NCBI GenBank assembly: GCA_964530925.1
Contig: CAZHBZ010000007.1
Span: 1-53,315, forward strand
Direction: 5' to 3'
From: LiPW-15 sp964530925
Lineage (GTDB): Bacteria > Patescibacteriota > Minisyncoccia > UBA6257 > 2-01-FULL-56-20
DNA: 53,315 nucleotides
In this document: in pieces, positions 31,339 through 39,560 of the stretch
How the letters are laid out: each line of letters opens with the position of its first letter
Position numbering within the stretch: position 1 is the stretch's first letter
The notes under the pieces: generated by a model
Databases searched by the model: none
Told to the model about the DNA's origin: nothing
The model's input: only the letters and a program-made list of their open reading frames with translations
Program-made: the position numbers and the translations under genes

Positions 31339-33264
31339 TTATGGCAGGCGATAAATGAAGATAGTTGTTCCGGCCTTAAAATCCGGCTTGGGGACTCCTC
31401 CCATTCCTTCGTTTGGCGGGTAGATCGCGGAAAGCCACTTATATTCATCCGCGGGGTTCCGCTTGAAATAATAGATGGGTTTGCCGAATGCGCCTTCGAG
31501 AGTATTTACGGATACGGCGAGCCAATGAATGCCGGATTCCCGCGGGTCGCCTTTAGCCGACCACCAGTTGACTGCTTGTCCGGGAAGGTAATACTCGGGT
31601 GAAGCAGCGCCGAAATAATCCACCGCAATTTTTTCTCCGTTCAATTTTTTTTCCGCCCAATCTTTGAATCTCAGGAAATCTTGCCCCCAATCATAATTGG
31701 AATCGGTAACATATCGATATCCAGTTGAAGTCCCGCCGCCCATTTCGTTGAAATAGGAAAGGAAGTTCGGAGCCGCAAACGCAGTCTCGCCAAAAAACCA
31801 GATAAGTAAAATCGCGACCAATGTTTTTTTGAGCCAGGGTTTTCCATTTTCGGACCATTTTTTCCACGCTGAAGTGAAGAGAAGGTAGAAAAGCGGAATA
31901 GTCGGCATGAGGTGCCTGAAGCCGATATTCAAAGGGCTTCGCATGCTCATGAACCAATAAAAAGCGATAAATATGGCAAAGCTGAACTGCGCGAAATTAT
32001 TCTCGAAATAAAACGACATTTTATTTCCGAATGTTTTCGTTCTGTCTCTCAACCCTCGCCAGATAGACATTGTTCCAAGGCCGAGGGCGATGACGATGAA
32101 GAGGAGGGTTGGCAATGTTTCTTTAAGTCCGAAAACTATCGGGAAATAACTTCTGGAGCCGGAGTTCGAAATTTCACCCAAAAAATAATTGGTGTTTCCG
32201 CCTGCCGCGCGCTGGGTGACCATAAGCGCGCCAAGCGCGTATTCCGCGAGCGGACTGGTCGCCGGATTTTTAGTAGCCCAAATAGTCGCCTCCGCGAGAC
32301 ACCTTATCGGATTGCAGGTCTCGCCCGGGGATGGCGGTCCGCCGGCGAAGGAACTCAAAATATATTCCGTATCCGCGGTTTGTCTGGCCTGCGGATAGTT
32401 TTTTGTGAAAAGAAAGTATGCGGGATAGATAACTATTACAACACCTATCAAAAACACCAAAAAAGTCATCCAAAGTTTTTTAAAAAAAATTTTGAAAAAA
32501 GACGCGAGCCACGCTCCGAAGCCAGAATGAAGGTTGGAGTTTAAAGAAAATAAACTCCAAAAAAATACGAGCATTAAGAAAAACGGCCCGAGGAGCACCG
32601 CGGAAAACTTTAAAAGCTGGGCGATGCCAAAGGCGACGCCGGCCCAAATAAGTTTTTTACGGGATGGACCGCTCAAGTTTCCGAGGAATGCGTAGGTTGC
32701 CAAAAGAACGCCGAACGCCGCCGCGATGTCTGTCGTCACATAGTGTCCGTGCGCTAAGACCGAGGGTGATAGGGCGAAAAGCGCGGTCGGCAGAAGGGCC
32801 CACTTTGCTCCGAAAAGATCTTTAGCTATCAAGAATATAAGGAGTGATAAAAGCAGGGTAAGGATTATCGGGAAAATCCGCGAAAGAAAAATTATTTTAT
32901 CTGCGTTGTTCCCGGACTTATACAGGAAATTTGAACCCATATCCCATTGTCCGTTTACCGCCGAGGTCCAGGCGTAATCATTGGTAGGAAAATTAGGGTT
33001 TATCAAAAGTAGCGGCAGGGCGGACATAGCTTTGAGGAGCGGAGGGTGTTCGGGATTTAATCTGAAATCAAGCTCGTGAACATATCCGTATCCGGATGGT
33101 ATGTGGGCTAATTCGTCCATTATTCCGGAATCGGTTTTGGCGGCGGAGAACATCAGAGCTCCGGAAACTATCAATATAATCGCAAGAGAAAAGCCAATCC
33201 ATGAGGGTCTCTGCTTTGGCGCCCCATAATCCGGAATCTTCTCAAATCTCAGTGAGTTTATCAT
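31339..33264 (-). CDS. Multi-pass GT-C glycosyltransferase (PMT/GT39-like)
   Basis: 641 residues with about ten or more membrane helices. The first periplasmic loop has DSGIMDELAHIPSGYGYV with the acidic catalytic pair and NPEHPPLLK, hallmarks of polyprenyl-phosphate-sugar-dependent protein mannosyltransferase-like enzymes. A hydrophilic C-terminal region (DSNYDWGQDFLRFKDWAEKK ... WLAVSVNTLEGAF) lies outside. It probably glycosylates surface proteins or glycans. TATAAT ends exactly 6 nt before the ATG. Nearby envelope genes (FtsQ, DUF4012) fit the role. The acceptor is unknown. Confidence 0.85.
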   Translation of the reverse strand: MINSLRFEKIPDYGAPKQRPSWIGFSLAIILIVSGALMFSAAKTDSGIMDELAHIPSGYGYVHELDFRLNPEHPPLLKAMSALPLLLINPNFPTNDYAWTSAVNGQWDMGSNFLYKSGNNADKIIFLSRIFPIILTLLLSLLIFLIAKDLFGAKWALLPTALFALSPSVLAHGHYVTTDIAAAFGVLLATYAFLGNLSGPSRKKLIWAGVAFGIAQLLKFSAVLLGPFFLMLVFFWSLFSLNSNLHSGFGAWLASFFKIFFKKLWMTFLVFLIGVVIVIYPAYFLFTKNYPQARQTADTEYILSSFAGGPPSPGETCNPIRCLAEATIWATKNPATSPLAEYALGALMVTQRAAGGNTNYFLGEISNSGSRSYFPIVFGLKETLPTLLFIVIALGLGTMSIWRGLRDRTKTFGNKMSFYFENNFAQFSFAIFIAFYWFMSMRSPLNIGFRHLMPTIPLFYLLFTSAWKKWSENGKPWLKKTLVAILLIWFFGETAFAAPNFLSYFNEMGGGTSTGYRYVTDSNYDWGQDFLRFKDWAEKKLNGEKIAVDYFGAASPEYYLPGQAVNWWSAKGDPRESGIHWLAVSVNTLEGAFGKPIYYFKRNPADEYKWLSAIYPPNEGMGGVPKPDFKAGTTIFIYRLP

Positions 33265-33336
33265 TCCTTAATTATATCAATTGCGGCTTTAAATAAGGGC
33301 AAAAAAATAATAAGATATCTTTGAGCCACTATTGCT

Positions 33337-35349
33337 ATGAAAGTTCCCAAAAAAAATATTTTCAAGAGAATGATGGACGTCCGCGCTCCAAAGGTTTTAA
33401 GGGCGGAAGAGCCTTCTGGGGGCGGAAGCGCAAAGCGGTCTTTTGATGAAGAAATATTTATTCCAAAAGCGAAGTCAAAGTCTGCCCCAAAAAATCGCGT
33501 TCCCTGGAAGAGTATTTTTCTTTCACTTCTTATATTGGTTATTTTTGGCGGAGGCTTTTGGGTATTTTCGGCATACCAATCCAAACAAGACCTTTTAAGG
33601 CAGGTGGAGAGGGGTCTCGAGGATTCGGGTTTGTCTTCCAGGTTAAATTTGTCGAGCGGAGATTCGGGAATTAACAGCTTCAGCGACGTTGTTAATAAAT
33701 TCTGGCCGCTTCTAAAAGGCGGAGTCGGCGCGTACAAAGGTCTGATGAGCGGGGTTTCCGCTTGGATTGGGCTTGAACAGGATATCTCAAGCTTAAAGGG
33801 AAATATTTCCGGATTTCTTTCCGGCGGGGAGGGAGATATTCTCACGCCTTTGAAGAAAATAAACGAAGATATTGCTTCTTTAAGCGCGGCGATAGAATCT
33901 ATTGATGCCGCCGGAGAAGAATTTAAAATTGCGGTAGATATTTCTCCGGAAGATTATTTGAATTTGAAATTGGAACTGAACTTCTGGAAGCGCGCGCTGA
34001 ATTCTTTCGAGAATTGGCTTTCGACGGATAGAAAGATTATTGTTTTTCTCCAAAACACTTCGGAGATGCGTCCGACAGGAGGTTTTTGGGGGAGTTTCGC
34101 GGAGATAAATATACGAGGCGGGAAGATTCACGATCTTGAGGTTAGGGATATCAACGAAGTCGATAGGACTTTGGAACTTCTGACCATTCCTCCCAAACCC
34201 CTTCAGGCGCTGGTTACCAACTGGCGAACCGCGGACTCCAATTGGTTCTTTGATTTTCCCGATTCCGCCGCCAAAGCCGCGGAATTCATGGACTCTTCCA
34301 AGCTCTATGGGGATGATGGATCGAGGGTGGATATGATTGCGGCTATTTCGCCCTCGGTTATCGCGGATGTATTTAAAATCACAGGTCCGGTCAATGCTTC
34401 GAGCACTAAAGCGGCGATAGACGAAAATAATTTTTTGGAGGAGATACAATCCGAGGTTCAGGCGGGCCAAGATGTCGGGTCGGTAAACGCGAAAAATATT
34501 TTGGACGAAATATTCGCCGCGCTCATGCCGAAGCTCGCGTCTCTTAGCGGCGATTCGGAACAGGAGTTATTAAAAGCATTTTTTGCCCGCTTGGAATCTA
34601 AGGACATAATGCTTTGGGCGGGCGAAGAGGAGATCGAGGCGGTGTTCAAAAGCAAAGAAGTGAGCGGAGCGATGTTTGAGATACCGCAGAAATTTGAAGG
34701 CGATTATCTTTCTGTTGTTGTGGCGAATGTGGGCGGAGGCAAAAGCGATTATGTCATGAGCCAAAAAATATTTTTGGAAAGCCAGCTATCTCTTGATGGG
34801 GTGGTGAGCAACCATTTGGAGATTTCAAGAAAAAATAACGCCAAATCGACCGATAAGTGGTGGTATAAAATGGCCAATCAATCCTATGTGCGCGTCTACA
34901 TTTCTTCGCTCGGCAAACTTCTCGCCGCCAAGGGTGGCGTCCAAAAAACCATACGCGCGCCGATAAATTATAAGAGCGCGGGATATTATCCGGATCCTTT
35001 GGTCGAAGAAATAGAATCTACCGCCCTTTCAGCGGAGAACTTCTCCTGGCTCACCACTTTTTCCGAGGCTGGTAAAACCGTTTTAGCCGCCTGGCAGAAA
35101 ACCGCGAGGGGCGAGACGAGCAAGCTTTCTTACGATTATTCCCATCGATTATTCCTGTCTCCGGCCGATGGAGTTGTCTATCAATTTATTATGGATAAGC
35201 AGCCCGGCGTAAATTCGGAATACAATCTTTTCTTCACGGCGCCGGTCGGCTTTATTTGGGAGGAAAGCGGTTCACCGGTGTTCGAATATAAAAACACGGA
35301 TATAACCGCGAGGCTTACGCTTCTCCTGACTCTCCGAAAAGAGATTTAA
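33337..35349 (+). CDS. DUF4012-domain surface protein, single-pass
   Basis: 670 residues. Cytoplasmic basic N-terminus (about 1-50), one membrane helix (SIFLSLLILVIFGGGFWVF), a helical linker, and then the DUF4012 domain with NTSEMRPTGGFWGSFAEINI, the NWRTADSNWFFDFPDSA motif and DMIAAISPSVIADVFKITGP. These match DUF4012 proteins of Gram-positive and CPR bacteria whose role in the envelope is not known. The C-terminal third is beta-rich. A Ser/Lys-rich segment precedes the helix. No clear Shine-Dalgarno site; it is divergent from the glycosyltransferase with a shared 72-nt region. Confidence 0.88.
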   Translation: MKVPKKNIFKRMMDVRAPKVLRAEEPSGGGSAKRSFDEEIFIPKAKSKSAPKNRVPWKSIFLSLLILVIFGGGFWVFSAYQSKQDLLRQVERGLEDSGLSSRLNLSSGDSGINSFSDVVNKFWPLLKGGVGAYKGLMSGVSAWIGLEQDISSLKGNISGFLSGGEGDILTPLKKINEDIASLSAAIESIDAAGEEFKIAVDISPEDYLNLKLELNFWKRALNSFENWLSTDRKIIVFLQNTSEMRPTGGFWGSFAEINIRGGKIHDLEVRDINEVDRTLELLTIPPKPLQALVTNWRTADSNWFFDFPDSAAKAAEFMDSSKLYGDDGSRVDMIAAISPSVIADVFKITGPVNASSTKAAIDENNFLEEIQSEVQAGQDVGSVNAKNILDEIFAALMPKLASLSGDSEQELLKAFFARLESKDIMLWAGEEEIEAVFKSKEVSGAMFEIPQKFEGDYLSVVVANVGGGKSDYVMSQKIFLESQLSLDGVVSNHLEISRKNNAKSTDKWWYKMANQSYVRVYISSLGKLLAAKGGVQKTIRAPINYKSAGYYPDPLVEEIESTALSAENFSWLTTFSEAGKTVLAAWQKTARGETSKLSYDYSHRLFLSPADGVVYQFIMDKQPGVNSEYNLFFTAPVGFIWEESGSPVFEYKNTDITARLTLLLTLRKEI

Positions 35350-35447
35350 CTTGTGCGGTCTGCGATTTTCGCTTAATCTTCCATAGACTTATCTAAAATG
35401 AAGCATGCAAAATATATAGATAAGCGGTTTATGCTTTGCTATCTAAT

Positions 35448-35540
35448 ATGAATAACATTCGAAATTTTGTAATAACCCCGAAAGATTTATTTCATAAATC
35501 TTTCGGGGCAAGTCGCCCGTATGTTCGGTCTCCTATTTAA
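35448..35540 (+). pseudogene. Short echo of the lepA start, 30 codons then stop
   Basis: An ATG at 35448 opens MNNIRNFVI, against MHNIRNFVI at the real lepA start 102 nt downstream. Over the 28-nt core 6 bases differ, nearly all at synonymous positions (for example CGA/AGA for Arg and AAT/AAC for Asn). The match ends at 35475, exactly where a perfect hairpin begins; the frame then closes with TAA at 35538-35540. It could be a remnant or an upstream ORF. Confidence 0.6.
35476..35508. repeat. Perfect 15-bp hairpin upstream of lepA
   Basis: CCCCGAAAGATTTAT / ATAAATCTTTCGGGG around TTC, with no U tract on the plus strand, so it is not a simple terminator. It directly follows the lepA echo. Upstream (35380-35440) there are TTATCTA/TAGATAA inverted pieces. 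Confidence 0.8.
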
Positions 35541-35549
35541 CTATTCAAA

Positions 35550-37343
35550 ATGCATAACATAAGAAACTTTGTGATTATTGCCCATATTGACCATGGGAAA
35601 TCCACCCTCGCGGACCGGCTTCTTGAGGCCACCGGAACTGTGGAGATGCGGCGTATGCACGCGCAATATCTGGACCAACTGGACTTGGAGCGTGAACGCG
35701 GCATCACTATAAAGATGACCCCGGTCAGAATGAATTATTCCTATAAAGGGACGGAGTATATTTTGAACCTTATCGACACTCCGGGGCATTCTGATTTCCA
35801 ATATGAAGTTTCTCGCGCGCTTATGGCTGTCGAGGGAGCGATACTTTTGGTTGACGCGACCAAGGGCATTCAGGCGCAGACACTGTCTAATCTTAGGAAT
35901 GCTCAAAAGGCGGGGCTAAAAATAATCGGAGCGGTCAATAAAATAGATTTGAATGTCCCGCATCTTGAAAAGACCATTTACGCGCTGGCCGAACTCTTAC
36001 ATACCGAGCCGGAAAACATTTTTAGGATTTCCGGTAAGACTGGCGCCGGAGTAGAAGAGCTTTTGGGCGCGGTTATAGACAACGTTCCGCCGCCGAGAGT
36101 TTCCGACAAGGGAGAAGTGAGTCGCGCGCTCATTTTTGATTCGCTCTATAATGACCACAAAGGAATACTCGCTTATGTGCGGGTGTTCGACGGAACTTTT
36201 AAAGCCGCGGATCTCGCGGAGCTTCTGGCGACCGGAGAAGATTTTAAAGCAAAAGAAGTGGGTTGTTTTTCGCCTCAATTAAAACCAGTGGAAGTTTTGT
36301 CTGCTGGGGAGATAGGCTATATCGCGACCGGGTATAAAGAACCGGCGCTTGTGAAGATAGGAGATACGCTTGTGAGGAGGGAAATAAACTCGCCCCGCGA
36401 TTTAAGCTCCCACGCCTTGCCGGGATTCAGAGACGCTATACCGACAGTTTTTATTTCGTTTTATCCTGATGGCGGCACGAAATTTGAAGAATTGGAACGG
36501 GGTTTTGAAAAATTGCGTTTGACCGACGCAGCTCTTTCTTTTGAACCAGACGCGAACGAAGCTTTGGGCCGCGGACTTAAGGTCGGATTTTTGGGGCAGC
36601 TTCATTTTGAGATAACTTCGGCGCGGCTCTCTCGCGAATTTGGTTTGGAGTTTTTAACGAGTTTCCCATCCATTGCTTATCGAGTGCGCGCGGGGAAAAC
36701 TGAAAAAATTATAAAAGAACCCCATGCCTTCCCGGAAAACCCGGACGAGGTTTGGGAGCCGATAATCAAGATAGAGATATTGACCCCGAAAGAATACCTT
36801 CAGAAAGTGCTTTCCATTCAAACCGCCTACGAGGTGAATGTGGAAGAGGTGCACAATGTCGGCGAGAATCTTTTGATAACCGGAACCATGCCCCTTTCCG
36901 AATTAATCCGTGATTTTGATGACCAATTGAAATCCGTTTCCGCGGGATACGCTTCTTTTAGCTATGAATTTTTTGGAGAGCGCAAAACAGACGCCGAGAG
37001 ATTGGATATTTTGGTCGCGGGAGATGTTGTTCCGGCGCTTACGAGGGTAGTTAGAAAAACCGAGGTTGAGCGCGAGGCGCGAGCGACCGTAGAGCGGCTA
37101 AAGGAGCTATTACCCAAGGCCCAGTTTACGCAAGCCATACAGGCGCAAACCCACGGGCGAATAATCGCGAGAGAAACGATAACCGCGGCCAAAAAGCAGC
37201 TTGGCGATTTCGGAAAGAACGGAGGCGATATAACCCGAAAAATGAAGCTATGGCGCAAGCAGAAGAGGGGGAAGGAGAGGCTTCTCGAAAGGGGAAAAGT
37301 GAACCTGACACCGGAGGTATTTCGCGAGATACTTAAGAAGTAA
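35550..37343 (+). CDS. lepA: Elongation factor 4 (LepA)
   Basis: Ribosome-associated GTPase that back-translocates or remodels stalled ribosomes. The 597 residues carry G1 (AHIDHGKST), G2 (ERERGITIKM), G3 (IDTPGHSDF), G4 (VNKIDL) and G5 (SGKTGAG), domain II, two alpha/beta domains and the LepA-specific C-terminal domain (TRKMKLWRKQKRGKERL). The start at 35550 gives the family N-terminus MHNIRNFVIIAH. An upstream truncated copy of the same start and a hairpin lie in the leader. The gene overlaps the FtsB-like gene by one base (TAATG), implying an operon. Confidence 0.96.
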   Translation: MHNIRNFVIIAHIDHGKSTLADRLLEATGTVEMRRMHAQYLDQLDLERERGITIKMTPVRMNYSYKGTEYILNLIDTPGHSDFQYEVSRALMAVEGAILLVDATKGIQAQTLSNLRNAQKAGLKIIGAVNKIDLNVPHLEKTIYALAELLHTEPENIFRISGKTGAGVEELLGAVIDNVPPPRVSDKGEVSRALIFDSLYNDHKGILAYVRVFDGTFKAADLAELLATGEDFKAKEVGCFSPQLKPVEVLSAGEIGYIATGYKEPALVKIGDTLVRREINSPRDLSSHALPGFRDAIPTVFISFYPDGGTKFEELERGFEKLRLTDAALSFEPDANEALGRGLKVGFLGQLHFEITSARLSREFGLEFLTSFPSIAYRVRAGKTEKIIKEPHAFPENPDEVWEPIIKIEILTPKEYLQKVLSIQTAYEVNVEEVHNVGENLLITGTMPLSELIRDFDDQLKSVSAGYASFSYEFFGERKTDAERLDILVAGDVVPALTRVVRKTEVEREARATVERLKELLPKAQFTQAIQAQTHGRIIARETITAAKKQLGDFGKNGGDITRKMKLWRKQKRGKERLLERGKVNLTPEVFREILKK

Positions 37344-37639
37344 TGCTCAAGAACGTCTTAATAGTCATATTTATCGCTCTGCTTATTTTTGCCGGAGTGG
37401 AGCTCATATCTCTTCTCGGGCAGAGGGAATCTATCGCCGCGCAGTCGGAGGACATCAGAAAGGAGCTTGAAGAAGCCAGGGTGGAAAAAGGAAAGTTGGA
37501 GGCTGATATTCAATACATCTCTATCCCGGAAAACCTAGAAAAAGAATTGCGCGCTCGTTTTCATTATCAGGATCCCGAGGAAAAAGTTCTCATTCTAGTT
37601 CCGCGCGATAATGCGACTACTTCCGTGAAAACTCCATGA
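37343..37639 (+). CDS. FtsB/DivIC-like septum-formation protein
   Basis: 98 residues: N-terminal membrane helix (LIVIFIALLIFAGVELISLL), a coiled coil (ESIAAQSEDIRKELEEARVE) and the short C-terminal motif ENLEKELRARFHYQDPEEKVLI typical of FtsB/DivIC/SepF-initiator proteins. It would join FtsQ and FtsL in the divisome. Start overlaps the lepA stop. The unit ends in a 22-bp perfect palindromic terminator shared with the convergent SIMPL gene. Pairing with ftsQ at 30524 is plausible, though the two are 6 kb apart. Confidence 0.82.
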   Translation: MLKNVLIVIFIALLIFAGVELISLLGQRESIAAQSEDIRKELEEARVEKGKLEADIQYISIPENLEKELRARFHYQDPEEKVLILVPRDNATTSVKTP

Positions 37640-37640
37640 A

Positions 37641-37688
37641 TAACCACAAACAAAAATCCCCCACGCGGGGGATTTTTGTTTGTGGTTA
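37641..37688. terminator. Perfect 22-bp bidirectional terminator
   Basis: TAACCACAAACAAAAATCCC... and its exact complement surround a 4-nt loop (ACGC, 37663-37666). Both strands have A/T tracts next to the GC core. The last base abuts the SIMPL stop codon on the other strand. Confidence 0.92.
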
Positions 37689-38480
37689 TTATTTTATTTC
37701 GTAGGTCAGATATACGCTGACTTTCACGTCTTGCGATCCAACTTCTATGGTCGGAGCGGGCGCGACGGATTTAGTAAGATACATATCTTCGGCGGAGCCT
37801 CCTCCCATGCCGTAGACTATCGGACCATTGCCGTCATTTATACTAACGGATACCAGGCGTCCGACTCGGAATCCGCCTTCATCCGCGATTGCTTTGGCTT
37901 TGGCTTGGGCTTTATTGAAGGCTTCGGTTCGGGCAGCGGCTTTCGCGGATTCTGGATCGTCGAGGGTGAAGTTCAGCTGCGAAACATTATTCGCGCCGTT
38001 ATCGACCACGCCGGAGAGGATGTCGCCGGCCTTTTTAAGCTCTCTAACTTTGACGGAGACCGTTTGATTTACGGTGTAACCGACAATGGTCGGCGGAGGG
38101 CACACGGTGTCGCTCCTGCTGCTAATATAGCTGCAGCTCGAATACTGATAACGAGGCTGTAGGTTGTAGCCTTCGGTCTTAATGTCCTTTTCTTCGATTC
38201 CCTGGTCCTTCAAAAAGTTTATCGCTTTATTTATTTTCTCGGTGTTTTGGGTTTGAAGCGCGGCAACATCTTTGCCGCCTTCGGTTATTACCCCAAAGCT
38301 GAAGCTTGCTATGTCCGGTATAACCACAGATTTTCCTTCTCCGGAAACGCTGAAGCTTCGGTAAGAGCCAGGCTGAAGAGAGTCCGCGTAAGCTCCCACA
38401 TAACGCCAGCCTGCTATCGCTACTATTATTATTCCGACCGTTCCCGCAATTCCGAGATAATTTTTAATTTTTTGTTCCAT
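37689..38480 (-). CDS. SIMPL-domain (DUF541) membrane-anchored protein
   Basis: 263 residues. N-terminal membrane helix (YLGIAGTVGIIIVAIAGW) followed by an external SIMPL domain: SFSVSGEGKSVVIPDIASFS, FLKDQGIEEKDIKTEGYNL and a C-terminal KAQAKAKAIADEGGFRVGRL helix-strand. A cysteine pair in YQYSSCSYISSRSDTVCPPP may form a disulfide. SIMPL proteins are linked to outer envelope stress in other bacteria, but the role here is unknown. A TATAAT-like hexamer lies about 45 nt upstream; the gene ends at the shared palindrome. Confidence 0.9.
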   Translation of the reverse strand: MEQKIKNYLGIAGTVGIIIVAIAGWRYVGAYADSLQPGSYRSFSVSGEGKSVVIPDIASFSFGVITEGGKDVAALQTQNTEKINKAINFLKDQGIEEKDIKTEGYNLQPRYQYSSCSYISSRSDTVCPPPTIVGYTVNQTVSVKVRELKKAGDILSGVVDNGANNVSQLNFTLDDPESAKAAARTEAFNKAQAKAKAIADEGGFRVGRLVSVSINDGNGPIVYGMGGGSAEDMYLTKSVAPAPTIEVGSQDVKVSVYLTYEIK

Positions 38481-38634
38481 TTATTTTTTTATTTGTCCGG
38501 CTCTTTGCCCGGAATCGACTTCTATATTATAACCCTGACTTAAAAAACGGAGAAATTCGCGCTAAAAACACGCGTAAATTATCGACCTATTCAATATAAC
38601 GAGTGGGGGAGAAAAATAGTTCCGCCAAAGATAT

Positions 38635-38662
38635 TTGACTTTTCCAAGAATTGTTATATTAT
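38635..38662 (+). promoter_or_regulatory. Promoter of the exported 231-aa protein
   Basis: TTGACT (38635-38640) and TATTAT (38657-38662), spacer 16 nt; a leader of about 40 nt has AGGAGG. Confidence 0.65.
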
Positions 38663-38707
38663 TCTGACAGCAGAAGTTGATATCCGAGAAAATAGGAGGC
38701 GAGAAAA

Positions 38708-39403
38708 ATGAAGAGGAACCTGGCAATCGCGCTGGCAATCGCAATGGTTTTCTACACCTTTCCGGTTCGCGCGGCAGAAGAACCGATTTATCACTTTTTC
38801 AATATCGGCGCGCGCCCAGTGGACCCCAATCGGCAAATCGACTGGGCAACGGAATGCCGGGTGGAGCTCACAGAACCCTCACCGACGGTCAGGCTCTCTT
38901 TCCTGAAAAACGGAGAGGTGGGCGAGACTCGACCGGGGAACATCCGTTCCGGCTACGTTGTCGTGGTCGATAAGGTGACCGGCTTCGCGAAGTGGGTTTC
39001 GCTTTGCGGGAATGATGTCACGGAGCCCAAAAACTGGATTCCGATCGGGCGTAAGGAGTGCGGGAGCGAACCTGCCCCGACCGCTACGCCTTCCGCAACC
39101 GCTCCATCTCCCGCGGTGGAATCCGCGCCGGCGGCTGTCGTTGAAGTTCCTGCCGCGCCAGTGGTCGCCCCTCCGGCGTCCACGCCGATTCCAACGCCAG
39201 CTCCTGCCTCCGACGAGGGTAAGGGTAAGAAAAACGGCTGGAAGACGGTGGGCAACATCCTTTTGGGCGTCGGAATCGGCGCCGCGGTCTGCGCCCTGGT
39301 TGGGAAATGCGATTTTTTCCGGGGCGGCAGTCCTATCGGCAACGGCAATGGCGGTCCCGCTCCGGACCCGCCTAACGGCCCCACTGGGAATCCTCCAAAC
39401 TGA
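38708..39403 (+). CDS. Exported Pro/Ala-rich protein with C-terminal helix, 231 aa
   Basis: Unknown function. Signal peptide (RNLAIALAIAMVFYTFPVRA, cleavage near AA-EE), a globular part (about 25-115) with two Cys (WATECRVEL; SLCGNDV), a long Pro/Ala/Thr-rich linker (about 120-175), a short hydrophobic helix (TVGNILLGVGIGAAVCALVG) and a Gly/Asn/Pro-rich tail. This is the layout of a cell-surface protein that spans or tethers to the envelope. AGGAGG lies 9 nt upstream of the ATG. Own promoter and terminator, so it belongs to the Shine-Dalgarno-led cassette class. Confidence 0.75.
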   Translation: MKRNLAIALAIAMVFYTFPVRAAEEPIYHFFNIGARPVDPNRQIDWATECRVELTEPSPTVRLSFLKNGEVGETRPGNIRSGYVVVVDKVTGFAKWVSLCGNDVTEPKNWIPIGRKECGSEPAPTATPSATAPSPAVESAPAAVVEVPAAPVVAPPASTPIPTPAPASDEGKGKKNGWKTVGNILLGVGIGAAVCALVGKCDFFRGGSPIGNGNGGPAPDPPNGPTGNPPN

Positions 39404-39415
39404 TTCTTTTTCTCC

Positions 39416-39447
39416 GGCCCCGACTCCTCTGTCGGGGCCTTTTTTTA
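39416..39447 (+). terminator. Terminator of the 231-aa gene
   Basis: GGCCCCGAC / GTCGGGGCC, loop TCCTCT, then a T7 tract. Confidence 0.93.
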
Positions 39448-39496
39448 TTCAAAAATAAGGGTAATATAGGCAACGAGGGGAAGGGCTTTTGGGGCA

Positions 39497-39525
39497 TTGA
39501 CATGGGAACCTCTATATGGTAAAAT
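39497..39525 (+). promoter_or_regulatory. Promoter of the giant surface protein
   Basis: TTGACA (39497-39502) and TAAAAT (39520-39525), spacer 17 nt; leader about 30 nt without a Shine-Dalgarno site. Confidence 0.8.
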
Positions 39526-39560
39526 TGCGGCACGCAAAGTCAGATTAAAAAAACAAAAAA

